From contig JAOTON010001906.1 in assembly GCA_034440635.1 (NCBI GenBank), positions 186,001 to 250,000 of the forward strand: a stretch of DNA of 64,000 bases, written 5' to 3'. Source of the stretch: Lepas anatifera. Taxonomy: Eukaryota; Arthropoda; Thecostraca; Lepadidae. The notes under the pieces were generated by a model, which did no database searches, was not told the origin of the DNA, and saw nothing but the letters and a program-made list of their open reading frames with translations. Within the stretch, counting starts at the first letter, position 1. Each line of letters starts with the position of its first letter. This document shows positions 45,901 through 60,123 of the stretch, piece by piece. Both the position numbers and the translations under genes were made by a program.

Positions 45901-48900
45901 TCCGCGGCATCTTGTACCGGCGCGCTCGTCTGGATTCCAGGCACGTTCAGCCGAGAACGTCCGATTCCAGAACACGCCTCCCGCGACCGCGAATACGGCT
46001 CCCAATCATTTGGCCGTCACGTTCGACGCCTGGCAGCGACTAGTGACGGGTGGGCCGTGACAGGAAGGCTGGTGGAGAGCCAGCCACACTCGCACCAAAC
46101 ACAGGGGTACCGAGTGACGGGCCACGCCCTCCAGCGCGCGCGGCCCGCTCCCAGTGTGTGTTATGATGAGCTGAAGATCGTGCTCTGAGGCGGTTGTCGT
46201 GTGAGAAGTACGCCCCCCGCATACATCCTCGCTTATTTGGTTAGGACTGGAGTTTGGATGCCTCTCTGAATTGTTCGTGGACTTGGGAGCCACTGAAGCG
46301 CAGGAGGGTAAGACGCTTTCAGAGACAGATTGCTCTGAAGTGGATTATACCGGCGTGTTTGTCCACGGATGTAATGCCAAAAGCCTCTGTAAGACTTTGG
46401 AAAACATTCACACATATTATAATGGCTTCCTGGCTTTTACACGGTCTGATGCGATATGCGACTGTAACTTACAAAAATGACAAAGGGGGCGCAGTGGTGA
46501 AGTGGATAGCGTAGTCGCTTATCGTGCTGCCGACCCGAGTAAAAAGCCCGGCAGGTTGCCCCAAAATTATTAAACAAAATACCAAACCACACCAGGAAAA
46601 ATACTGTTTCGCCGACTCCCGCAACGAGCACATGGGAATTCAAGACCGAGACATGTCTGTCTTCCCAAACCAATTATTTTAACACACACACACGCGAAAA
46701 TGTAATGGATTTAACAGTTTCCTTTCACACTCCACCCAATGGTTAGCCTGAAGCTGGAGCCTGGTGCTCGGAACACGCACCTCGATCTCGTATGTGTCGA
46801 GGCTTAGCTTCTGCTGTCCGCCGGTCAGCTGGTTCTGCTGCACGTCCAGCACCAGCCTGGCCGGTTCGGTGGGCTCGAACACCCTCTCCGTGGCCGTCAG
46901 CACCCCGTGCCGGGTCAGCGCCAGCAGCCGCAGGGCGGTGCCAGGCTCCAGGTTAATCAGAACCACGCTGACCTCGGGCGTCTGCGAAAGAGGGTCACGT
47001 GATAAGGTGGCGGTAACGACATTCTGACAAGTACACACTTGTTTCCTGTCAAAGGCAGATCTAGACACAATTGGGGGAGGGGCAACTCTGGTAATGTCGT
47101 GGCAGACACTGTCTTAGAAGAAAATCGGTAAAAAAACGGCTAAAAGTGGGAGGTTTTTGATTGTTCTAGAGGGGAAATGGTTGGATTGCCTCTCCATCTG
47201 AATCCGCATCAGTAGCTTATAATGCTGGCTGCACAAGTGCAGTGATTTTCACGAGGTGCACATACAAAACTTAAGAAACTGCTGCCGATATATTTCAGCT
47301 ATTGCAAGAAAAATTGTATTATGGTGCAAAATCCAGTTCAATAGCTTGCATTGCTCTCTGTATTAGAAGAGACTACACCGCTGTACCAGGCGGTTCTTAC
47401 CTGCACCAGTTCCTTCCACTGGTCACCAGTGCGGGCTAGCAGTAGGTAGACGATGCTTCCCTGACGTCCCTCCTCTTCTGTCACTGTCCAGCGCGCCTCC
47501 GACCAGCCAAACTCGATGTCCAACCGTGCAGGCGTGCCCAACAGCACCCGTGGCGCCGCCGGCGGTGACACGTGGAACTGACACGCCTTCTGGCATCCGC
47601 CGCCGCGCTGGGGGGCACGCAGCGGGGTCAAGGTCAAATGCCTAACACCGAGCTTGGTCAGATGGTGCGAATGTTACAGCTATGGGCTGAAAAGTCATTG
47701 TCTGAGGGTCTGAGAGACTTATAAAACGACGGTGTGATTAACAAATGGCGTAATGGATGAGAGGCAATTACTCCCTAAGATTGGATTCGATCAAAAGCAG
47801 CCATCTAGCGGCCTTGTCGGGCCGAAATAGAGGCAACACCATGTTGGCTAATTCCACTTACAAGGGGGTTACATCACGAGCAATGTAAATTACCTTAACT
47901 GTTATTAGGACCAGGCGTTTTAGCAGGTTCTCTTGCGATAGCCTTAACCGCCAATCTCGCGTAATTAAACTATCAAGGAGTGACGAGGGCTTCTGAGGGA
48001 GAGAACTGGACGACTAAAAGAATAATAGCTGTCCTTGGCGCCGTCCGTGTACGCGCCGCGGTTAGCAGAATTGAGCACCGTCATTACCACACACACAGCC
48101 GAAGAATCAATTGCTCTGTTACGATGACGGGAGTCGTGAGGCCTGTCCGAGAGTCGTGACTGGTCAGTCGATCCATTGCAGCGCACGACAGCTAAGGGAA
48201 GACACCTGAGGCTATGTGGAACTGGAGAACATCTGGTGCTAAATGGTCGGGTGCACCGCGAGACTGGAAGTGCCTTCCGAGTCAGCGTGCAATGCCAGCG
48301 TGAAAAAAGACTAATGGGATTGTGCAGGGATAACATCTGTATGACGCAGAGAAGAAGCAGCCTCGCCATTAGCTGGTCAAGCGTGTGCGCTGGAGAAGAA
48401 GAGGTTGCAGTACTCACGCAGCCGGGAAGTCGGTCACAGGTGGTGACCTTGGTGGCCAGGATGTCGTGTAGAGAGCTGCATTTCTCCCAGCACTGAAAGA
48501 AACGGGGACAGCGTCAGATTGAGGGAACTCGCACCTTGGAATGTTTCAGTATAAAACCGATGTTTAATCCATATGAAATGTATTTGCTTAGTGTCTGTTA
48601 ACCAGGCAAATGAAGCGCGAGGTTTCTAAAGGAAAAACAACCGTTTTAAGTATGGTTTTACTAGTTTTTTGGTGCATCAGCCCTCGGGGTCCCGCACTTC
48701 CATCACAACAAAAACGTAAAAACTTACACACAGCCCATTTCACGCTTTCAATTCAAATCAAACACTCTTTCCTACAAAGCGCAAATCACGAACGCTGAAG
48801 ACAGCAATGTCACTTATTCACGTTTTAACCGACTCTCGTAATATTAAATTCCAGCCACCTCCATAGAAATGAGCATGATAAGAAAGATGGCACCCATCGG

Positions 48901-51900
48901 AGTTCCTTTGATATTATGCAATTATCTATCGGAGCCTGATCAATATGCTCCACTTTGCGATACTATCGGCGGCGGGTGGGGGGGGAGGGGGAGGCCTTAT
49001 CTGCGGCGCACGTAGTCTGGGGAGTCGCCGGGGCCGGACGTCGCACTCCGGCGGCCTTACATCAGCCGGCCGGGCCGTGTCATCAGCCGATCCGCATCTC
49101 CACTGTAATGACGCCCTTTCAGCCACGCTCTCTGCGTATTTGCTCTGGACGGGAAATCGTCCTAACCAAACGACACGGCGGCGGTCGGCCCGTCCGATGA
49201 CAAACACACCGCTCCGCACTCTGATATTATTCCATCCGATAGGAAAACCGGACCAGTTCCTCTTAACACAACCCACCGCGCGGCAGCGCACGCAGCCTAT
49301 GGGGGCATATTACCCTGGACCGCAGCGTGCCCTAATGGACCCTACCGGCGCAAGAGCTCGGTAATTACTCCTGCCCGCCGGAGCGGCGGCCGTAAGGACG
49401 GTACCGCCGCCCTTCATGCCAGGATCCGCACCCTTGTGGCGCGGTGCTCCGGGGACGATTAGGCGCCGGCGGCGGGGCAGCTGACGCCACGCCGGTCCCG
49501 GGCCTGTTGTTGACGACTTTGGCTTGATTAGCGCACTGACGACGGCGACGGCGGCTGCCGCGGAGCGACCGTCGAGCTGTCGACTGGGAAGGTCCGAGAC
49601 GGTCCAAGGCGCTGGTGTGAAGCACTAGTATTCTTGGGGGCGTGCGTTCGAATCCCACCGCTGATAGCGTATTGTTCTTTCTCGAATGTGGAGCAGCTTC
49701 AGAGCTGGTCGTTTCTGAGCGCCATGCAATCTTAAACAGTGAGCCCCTCAACCTCAGGACTGATGGTGGATTGTGCAGCTTTTCTTATGGTGTTATGGTG
49801 GAGTTTGCTTAACCATCCAGTCGAGTAGGCTTGTCTCGAAATAGGAAGTTTTTCAGACAGCCTAGCCTTTGGGCTTTTCAGCACACCAACTGCTGGGGTC
49901 ATATAGGATCACTAACTGTAACCCTGTTGTAAAGCCACGTTTGGGATCAGAAGGTCCCTGTTCATTATTCCCGCCCGGGATTTGAATCCGGATTAGCGGC
50001 GTAGGGGGCGGCACAATTATAATTACTGTTAGGGAAAGTGCAGTGAGAGCAGGGAATATTTTCTGTGTGTGCAGCTAGTCTATTTAATTTCCTTGTACAT
50101 GTTCAACACGCGCAACGGAGAAGGGTCTGGCGCCAACCTGCAGTGGAGAGGTTCCTAAAGCGCTCCTCCTGAGATATAAAATCAAGAGATTTAGAAAAAT
50201 GTTCGTCTGGGGATGCGCGGGGGCAACGATGACCTATATTATAATCAATGTTCATCACCTAGGTCAGTATCTTCAAGGTCAAAGGAGGCTGCAAAGGTCA
50301 ATTAGGGGCAACTCTGGAGACCTATTGGGGAATGCCGTGATTATGCGGAAAAAATCAGGAATGCATAAAAAAGTTCATGGAGGCAAGGTCCCACAAAATT
50401 TTCTAAAAGTTTGAGGTCAAGGTCACTCAAGGTCACTGACTTATGAAGCAAAAGTGTGGCATATTCTCAATAATGTTCCCGACTGGCTATGAAGTCATAG
50501 CTTAACTTACGGCATGCTGAATATCAACACCTGACCAGACCACTGGCGTCCACGACCACGACCTATATACTTTAACCTTGACCTTCATGTGGGCTGACCT
50601 TGAAATATAATCTGGATTATCTGACGTTATTACGTTCACACCCAGTCTACAGTGGAGGCGAACTGGAACGAGCATGCGATTGCGAGAGTCTCAAAATAAA
50701 GGTCTGACTTTGGAGGCCTATAAGTAAGCACATTATTGACGGATTCTCAAAATTATTTCACCAATCGGCGTGCTCATAAACGTGTTCATGAATTTCTTCA
50801 AATTTGCCCAAGCAGCATTTTCCGACTACGAACGGTTCTCCGGCCATCTTGAAAAATAGGTGGGGGGGACACTTTAGGACTCCCTCCATTGGGCTTGTTA
50901 GGAGGCTTGTCTTAGTCTCCGAAAACATATTGATATTCAGTGAGCAGTCAGCAGACACCACCAAAACGTCGACTTCGGATTTTGTCTAGTATTTTCTAAA
51001 GCTGTAAAGCTGGATAAAGCTTTACAAAACCTACGCCAACATCCGAACCATTGAAAAACCAGCAAACATCATACTACTGATATCGATGTATCGTGGAGAT
51101 AGCGTAGGGCATCAATTCCCCAGGTTTTGCGGCATAGCTCAAAGATAACTCTCAAAGCTCCAGAACTTAAAAAATCCTCTGGACTTCCAAGTGAAATTGT
51201 TATATTCGGAGAATCTTGTTTAGACTCTCTCATCTCCAGTATCTTTTCGAGCGACGGTCGACACTACACTGATGGTGCTGTGGTCGTATAGTATGATGAC
51301 GACACCGAAGTTCTTATATCTGGTTAAAAAATCGTAATTTTCTTCGGTATTAGTTCAACTTGAACGCATTCAAGTCCCATTCGCAATATGGTTTTACGTG
51401 AACAGCCTAGGACCTAATAGAAAAAGTAACAAGTTCTTCTTGGAAGCTGTGCAAATTTACGTAGCATTTTTTTGCTTCATTGTCATAATCTGCGATCAAT
51501 ATTTCTAACCATGCTCCCAAGGTAGGAATCTCAGTCTAGTGTTCGATTAAGATATCTCCTGAAGTTATCATGTTTCTCTAATCTATCGGTGCTGCTCAAC
51601 ATCTTATCACACTTAAAGCACAGTCTACCACCTCACGGCATTAGTGTTCTAATAGCTCTGGCCGTCTCGCAAATCTGCTGCTGCATCTCATTCTTGGTAA
51701 CAGAACGCTCGAAAACATCGTTCATATACGAACAGACATTGATGCGGCTCAAGTTATATCCGGTCATAAGGAATTCAGTATTTATCGGATCTGCGGGATG
51801 AGCTTGGCCAGGTGAGTGCAGCGTAACTCGTAGAATACTTCTGAAGATGGTGCTCAATCTACATCACTTAGGCAAGCCGGAGCCTCCCGCTGAGACTCTC

Positions 51901-54900
51901 AGCACCGTCAGACAGACCTCCCTGAGGCAGAGCCGGCAGATATCTGATCTATATGTACCCAGATTCAAGACTGAGATGGACCGGGGGTGATTTTGTTGCA
52001 AGGCAGCTGCGTAATACATCACCGTACCACACACTCTCAAAGGCTCACCGGTCCACCAATTTGGCCCCGCCCTGAAACGCCATTTCGTGGTCAATGTGAT
52101 TGCTAGCGGATTTTTTTGTAGGTCCAGTGTTGTATAGTTTTTTAGTAGGCATAGTGCCTAACTTAAGAATCAAAATTTTTACTATCTTTTAACTTAGCCA
52201 TTTTCTAAAAACACTGTTTTATCGTCATGAGATTGTGCCGTAAAATCCATTCGTGTATTTGTGATAGTCCAATGTATTTATGTTAGTACTTTTCTCGGTA
52301 TGATTAAGATATATCATCCCAGTGTTGGACAAATTTGTATTATAGATATATTGTCGAATAATTCAGGAATGAAACAATACCTGTTTCTAATCCAGAATTA
52401 AGTGCAGCTTAGGCGAGAAAACCACAATCCCCCAAAATATACCAACAATGTCATGTTTTCCTAGAATTTACCCGTGGGCTGCCTTCACAGAAAGAGCAGA
52501 AAAGCCCAGCCTTGCGTCACTGCAGAATAGTTGAGGCCTGCTCCTTTGTAATATGCCGCCCACTGGATTCATCGGCTCGTTCTGGGCCGGCCTCGCCCGC
52601 GCTGGTGACCTGTAAAGCGCCCCCCAGTGCGCCACTCAAGAATACGCCTGTCCCCGCACCGGTACTCTTTTCCACCCTAACGAGCGGCAAGTGCGAAAAA
52701 CGCACAGTATAATTTGGGAGGGTGGACATTAATGTGAGTGGATTTGATTCCGCTGATTGGATATGGTTTATGGGTACTAAAGTTGTATAAATGGAAAGCT
52801 TGGCTCGTAAGAAAGTGCAGACATGGTCAGCTGGCGCTCCACTGTGCGTGGGATGAAATGAGACCCCCGCGCATGCAGAACCAGTCATATTCATAACTGG
52901 CTCGTCTCCACCCAGACCCATGAACATTTCTGCCTCGCTTAGCATGCAAACGAATTTAAATTACGAACTGAGGTGGGTAGTCCACCCTGCATCCTGCTCA
53001 CTCTGATCAAACACTGGACGGCCCGGCGCTGCCATCTGGGCAAGATATGCATTTCAATAAACTCTCTCAAATGATTCAGCATCGGACAAAGTTGCATGGT
53101 ATGGAATTGTATCTGCTACGGCGTTTTGTTTGCTTTTGATACAAGAAATTATCAATTTCAGAAGTATCAACGAAGCTAGTTCATCTGTATGTATCCACAA
53201 TCCTCCTTTCTCTCGGATGATTTTACAGCCCAGCAGCAAATTTGAATGCTGACTCAAAATTTTAGGATTTAAGAGCGTGATATTAGAAGTATTATAATCA
53301 TGAACCTGCATGTTATTGGGACTTATAATTGTGTTATATTTCCCTAGTTATCCGAATAGATTATAAGTTATCTGGATATCTTATTATTTGCCATTGGAAA
53401 GCGTTCGCACTAAGTAGTGCGAACACTTTCCAGTGTCAAATACGTAGCTACGTAGGCTTCCCACACGTAAAATACAAACTGCTGAATTACATCCGCTACA
53501 AGTGCAGCACTAAGGCCTTGACTTTTCAATGACATGCATCGTGTATAACGTCACTCGATACTAACTGATATCGCATATTACGCACAATTCTAATGAGAAA
53601 AACAAAACCTCCCGTTCTACCATAGCCGTCGCGTTCCATCGCCTCCCCACTCACCATCGAGCAGGCCTGGTTCTGAAGACACTTGGTGTGTGAGGCCATC
53701 CGTCCGATGTGGTACTGAAACAAAAAGAGAAAGAAGGTGAGACGGTGCATAAGCCGTCGTGAGTGAGGTTTGTGGGCCGCCTTCAGACGCGCCGCCGCCG
53801 GCGGGCGAGACCACTACACCAGGAAGGCGTGGGCCTCCGCGCTGCTTTATTGCCAATAATTGGACTGGAATGCTCGCCTGTTCAACAAAGGTCTCCGTGC
53901 TTTAGAAAGGTTGGCAGTTTCATTGGTTGGATACTGTCCTAGTGGCGGAAGGTTTTTTTCCTTACACAGGTAAGATGTTTTTACTATATATATTTTTGTC
54001 CGATTGACAAATGCGTCAGGTTTGAATTACCGTGGTACTGACTGTATATTCTGTTTAGAAAATGATTTTCCAAGTCTATTTCCATGTGATGACCCTGGAC
54101 AAAATGACAAAAACGGATCAACGCATTCCTGTGCAAATTAATGAGCGCTTGGGCGCCCGGTGCTCCTGGATACTACGTTCCGGTGCCAGCTCCAAGGACA
54201 CCCATCAGAGCACATCGCAGCGTGGCTGAGTCAACTGGACAGGCCCGTCCCTACTTCAAAGCCCTTGTCCTGCTGAATTACCACCGGTCGCGGCGGACAA
54301 ATTGGTGCTCCCCGGGGCGGGCCGGGCCGGCCGGGTCTGGTGCATGCCTCATCTCGGGTGGGCTCGCACAATGGCACAGCGAGTGGTGCTCTAACGGACG
54401 CCCCCGACTGTGCCGGTTACGTCTCTGTCGGTGGAGGAGGCCGCCATTACCCCCCTGGCCGCCAGTCCCGTCGGTGGCGGGTTAGCGGCGGGACAGTGGC
54501 GCTCCCGGAGTGAGATGGCGCCCCCAGCCGGCCGCTGCTTCTGTTTACTCAAAAACACGCCCACCGGGCCACACTGGCTACGGAGCTCGGGACTGTTTTG
54601 ACGACTATCTCCTCTTTCATCGCACCCTGCGACGGCGGGGCGCCCGCCGCGGCGCCGGGACCCCAGCTGCGGCGGTACTGACCACTGCTGAAGTGTAGTC
54701 TCCTCGGCTAGAGAGCTATGCGGCCATGCAGTCTCTGAAGCTGTTTTCCTGTGTGGCGACGCAGTTTCCAGAGCAATCGTGCGTCGGATTGAGAAGCTGG
54801 AGCGACGCCATTGCGTGAGTTTCACCGCAGAAACGGTCGCCGCGGCGCCGAATTTTCAATTATGGTATAATGACTGGGTACTTTGACCGGCAGCGGCCAG

Positions 54901-57900
54901 GAAGTAAGGCAATTTACGGCACAATGGAGAGGAATCTAACGTGGGATCGGCTCGCCGGCGATAATCCGGCCGCAGAGGAGTGATTATGCTGACACGAGCA
55001 TCCGCCCCCGACCGCACAGAAGGCAGTCGCAGCTGCCGGCCGCACCGCCGCGCCGACTGGAGAGGTCCTACAGTCAACTGATGCACGAGCTGGACGGCCC
55101 GGCAGCTACAGCTTCTGGTATTGCCTAGATCGGCTATTTTATGAAGCTAAGAAAGCTGATAGTACCGGACAATGTCAACCTGTCCCGCTTTGCGGTATTC
55201 GAAGCAGAAGCCGTCTACGTTATTGTTCATAGAGTCTCTTCGATTGATCCTTTGAACCATGAGTTTGTTTGGAATTTGCTCTCGTTCTGCTTGCAAGGAG
55301 TATTTTGTGATGCCTTAACATTGGTGTTTTAAACTAAGGTTTAGTGACTCTCGAAGGGGACTGAAATGCAGAGGTGCAGAAAGTATGCTGGCTGTCACAA
55401 ACTCAATGCGACGTGTGCCTCCTCTGTCACACAGAGCTGGAAATAATAATTGTATACTTGAATACTATTTCCAATATGCTGAATGTCCTCTACCTGTCCC
55501 TTACCTTTTTGCAGCAGACAAGGTTCTAGTACCAAACCATTACATCATGAAAGTAGTAAACTGAGTTTTCATTCATAGATCATGTTTTTGTTTTTGGAAG
55601 GAAAATTTCCAATTATGGGTCATTTTTTCCCGTATTGGGGTCATAACTATTATTGGCAACTCTGACCGCAGTTTCCCCCAATGACATGCATTTCCCTTTT
55701 TGAAGAAGTTTCCATTTTTGGAAGGAGTGTTTCCAATTATGGCACTTTTCCACATGATTAAATGTAGCAATTATCATGAAAATAGTCATTATTGGGAACA
55801 TACCTATCTATGAATGGGAGCGTACATGTACACACAATTGGGAACCCTAACCACAGCTTCCCCCCCCCACTAAACTTCTATCTCACATATCAACAAAAGG
55901 GAAAAAATGTCAATATCAACATAGTATTTGGATCTACCTAAAATGTGTTGGTAAAGTGGACCTTAGGTAGCATTTTTATAAACACATCAAATGCTTAAAA
56001 TTTGCATCCCACTCACGATCATCACCTGCCTGGTCATTCCTTCTTGCAGTAAAAACTCTGAGGCAAATAGCCTGCATTGATGTAAAATTATGTCTATTGG
56101 CCTAATAGGTACAGAGGTATTGGAATTCACATACCAAAGAAAGATCCAGTGTAGTCAAAATCCTGCTTTAACTCCATGCAGTTCAGGCCCTGTGCGTTGC
56201 TTACCACCACTGGTAGTAGGCAACACACCCCCAACCAGCGTTTTTCGAAGTCTATTTCTTTCTGCGATTTGCTGTGATTTTCTGAGATAAGAAGGGGGTC
56301 TACTCGGCCTCCTCCAGTGCACGTTAGTTCCAGGTCCCTCTCCAGTGTGGGTGTTAACACCTTTGTGGAGGACTGCATTAACACACATTTGCTATCTGTA
56401 CAATATTGATATGATAATTTGATCATGAAAACTCACCTGAATCACTGTTGTTGCCAGCCTGTTCCAGGCGCCAACTCTCCCAACTTCCTCCAGCTCCAAA
56501 TATATCTAACCAATCTAGGGCACAAATAAACTAAGGCACAAGCAGGCCAAGGAATGAAAACCCAAGTTTGATATGGGAAAGTGCATCAGTCTTGCAATAG
56601 CCTACATTCATCTTAGATAAGCCATGGGCAGCAATATTTATTCTAGGTAGTTTTAGCCTGCACTTATCTCAAACATACCTAATGAATATGCCCTCAAAAT
56701 AAGTGGCTTCCGGCCTGTTTAAATTTTTGGCAGGCTCTACATCACATAAACATTTCTAACTTGTGTTGTCGCTGTTGCGCAGTTTAAGTAGAATTGCTGC
56801 CCAGCTACGTTTATTTTTTCATGCACTTAGTACTTTTATTAGTAGCTTTTAGGCGTACTTAATACTAAATTCGAAGAAATAGGGGCCGCTAAATTGAAGA
56901 GACTCAAACTGTAAATCTGATTTAACCTGAACAAATGGACAGATAAGTACTTGATAAAGTATCTGCGTTATCGTTAATGCCTTAAATATGCCCACAATCA
57001 TGTATTTCTCGAACAAATTGACTGTCACATTTACGGTATCTAGGCGACAACTTTCTGCAAACTACTAACAATCGGCACCATTGGGCTGCATGTTAAAATC
57101 TGGCAACTGTGACAGCGGTTTGCGGGTTTTCTGCAGCGGGGGTCCCTCGTTTTAGTAGAAACTGAACACAGTACCAATATTGTATCACTAATGGTACGCT
57201 GTGCAATTGAAGAACCGAGCTGCTAAGTTAAAATATTCCCTACACGCTTCATTCTCTATTTCGAAAATATGTGGTTTGATTTTGAGCCATACAGTCAGGA
57301 TCGCTATTTTGTCACAATTATGCACCTCAATTTTCGTAAATGTGTCACAAACTCCGGTAGCCGAGTTGGCAAGTTTCTGCACCTCTGCTGAAATGTTTGT
57401 TTTCCTAAATTTTCAAACCCTACGTCCTGAGCCAAACTTGAAGCCTTGTAGTGCGAAATTTACAGATTGAAGATTTTACATGATTGGTCATTTTAATCAT
57501 TGCATTTAGCTTGAGGTTCAAATAGTAGTACCATCATCAATGTATGGAACGATAGATCTAAGGCCGCTGTGGCTAAAACCATTTAATTGGCCAATCTTTT
57601 TCGGGGAAATGAGTGCAAGCTGGAAGTCAGGACATCAATTGGACGGATAATATATTGAGCATTTTCTTTTATTTTAGGCCATGACATTTGTTTTTAAAAT
57701 AGGTCTCTCTGTGTAGAAGGAAATTGAGATGGAAAGACCAGCTCTCGTGCTTCTGTTAGCTGAGAAAGAAGAATATAACTTAATTGACGAGAGTTGAGGC
57801 AGTACTTCATCCGCCCGCAAAATATTCCTGTGTGGGTTAGTGCTAGGTATATCCTACATAAATTGACGCAAAAGAATATTTCATGTTCAAACTTAGCAGC

Positions 57901-60065
57901 TGCCTTAGGGTCAGAATCATTCAGTTCAGGGGTGTCGCCTGATAAGTTTTATCAGGGGGGGGCAGACACCGGACTGGCGATGACCGGGGCTGGGGGTGGT
58001 GGCAGGAAAATTTTGAATACGTTGACAGTCTTTGAAAAGCTAACGACCTACGTAGGTCCACGCTTAAGTAAAGGTATCTTGGGTCTACGCAGGCGAAGGA
58101 ACGGAAATGCAAACAACTTAGGCCAAATCCCAAATTAATTTTTGGTGACATCCCCTGAATTGCAGGTAGGTGATGCATTCAACCCGCCTCCCCTCCCGCT
58201 CTCTAAAACCATGATTAGGTCTCTTCATAGACTACCCTGCCTGATGGGAAACCTGTTAATGCTCACCAGTCATCAATATTTTTTTCTTATAAGTAAACTA
58301 GGTAAATATTCAAGGCTTTGCCTGGTGTTGAAATGAAAAAAAGTTTTAAGTGACTTCTGCTTTGAAATGTTTCTTTTTTAGGAATGCAAAATATTCTAGG
58401 CAGCCGAAACGCTATGAAATACCGGTGACGACAGTTGTTTGGTCGTCTTAGCTGTACCTATATTATTTTAGATCAAACTGTTTTATTTTTTGTGAAATGA
58501 GAATGTTCAGAGCTATCTGCCGTTTTTCCTAATTTTCTCAAGTACGTTTTTAACTTTGTGTGTAGGTACTGAAACGGGACAGTCATGAATTATCGAGAAA
58601 ATAGATGGTTCCAGAGGGTAGGCTAAGGCGAGGGCAAAACGGAAAACTTTCAATTTCGCACAAAGTACAGCCACCGTCTATTTTTTCCGACTTCTTTGAG
58701 TGATGCCGATTTCTGTTGCGGTGGCTCGCAGGCGTAACCTTTGCCATTTAGCAGCATTGGTTACACCTTATTTCTATTTGTCATCCGGCGCGGTGTGCGT
58801 TATGAATACCACGACAGCGGCACGTCGCATTAGCTGCGTCGCGATTGTCACCATCTCTATGGCGGCGCGCCGATAGCGCCGCTGATGAATGCCACCCGCT
58901 GGCCCGCCACTGTTCGCGCCGACGAAAATATGCGCCACTGAATGCCGCCGGTTTCTAAGCGAGGCCCGGCAGTGAATCCGGCGGCCCCGGGCCGGTCTCA
59001 CTGGCTTTAGAAGAACCACTGAGCCAGCGCCGGTGATATTGTCGAAAAGGGCCGGTGCGAGGAGGGACGGCGCAGGGACGGGTCCGGGAGGTGCCAAGCC
59101 TTTGTGATCGACGCTGGCCTCGGTGACGCTGCGATAACCGCTTTGGGACGATTCCGGCGACGCTGCGGGGACAGCTGAGAAACAGCGGAGGTCCGAGGGT
59201 GGCTCCTGCGGCGCGCCGGCGGTGTAAAAACGTCGCCGCCCGGAAATGACCGTCTAATTGATGGCCGCCGATGGACGTCCGGCGCGGCTGTTTGCAGCTA
59301 GCACCGGCCGTGTGAGCCGGCCGTGATTGTGCGTGCCCCCTCCCCGTCCACCCCCCTGGAGTGTCGATTACCGTGCGTGAGTCAGCGGCCGAGGCGCCAT
59401 TTTGGTAGTTGTTCATTAGCAGCGGGCGCCGCGCTGGTGCTGGCGCGGTGAGGCTGAGAGCGATCGTGGCCGCGGAGCGGACCTTCTGCGAGCGTCCCGC
59501 GACCAGTGCACTGGAACTAAGAGGAAGGGACAGCCGCCAGATCAGCGGCGGCCACGTCTGCTAGTTATGTACGGGCCGACAATGGGTCCTGGTAGCGCTG
59601 ATAAAGAGATTGAATATATTGACAGGGTATGCATGCATTACCAACAGGGGATCCTCGTGGTATGCGGCACACGGCTTATCGAAAGCAATGTGAGGTCATC
59701 GAAACACTTTAATCATCATCATGTTCATGCTTCCTTTCTATGGAAAGTAAGAGATTAATGGCTTTGGTAATACTTAAGACAAGTTCGAACAGCGCCTCAG
59801 CTCAGGTAATGCTTAGGCTAATTTGATATGGTTCGTGACGTACATACATAATCAAACTAACCTCACATATTTATCAACCTCAGCTCGTGTACAAACATTT
59901 AGCGTACTTGGTTCAATACATGCAAAGGTTGGCTGCATCAGGCTAAAAAAACACTTTTAAAGAAAGCAAGGAAATCATGTTAGGACGAAATATTTGAATC
60001 AGCTAGAAGCATCTGAGCTGAATAGTTGAGCGTGACATGTTGGAATTTGGCGCGGTATAAACTGC

Positions 60066-60123
<58 letters not shown>

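Noticed and set aside
47965..48417. Candidate location for a missing WAP exon between exons 3 and 4
   Set aside because: The 150-codon open frame here has scattered cysteines but no adjacent CC pair and no WAP spacing.
56127..56426. 99-codon minus-strand ORF in intron 1 with protein-like composition
   Set aside because: No recognisable domain; an overlapping frame is also open, and no acceptor clearly starts it.
56437..56514. Possible 78-bp minus-strand exon with CTAG acceptor and GTGAGT donor in intron 1
   Set aside because: In phase 0, as required by its neighbours in the anosmin-like gene, the third codon is a stop. The open frame would need phase 1 partners that I do not see.
58955..59416. 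153-codon minus-strand ORF in the CpG-rich block
   Set aside because: Composition-driven Arg/Ala/Gly/Pro sequence; the block is CpG-rich and a second minus-strand frame (58774-59097) is open across it.
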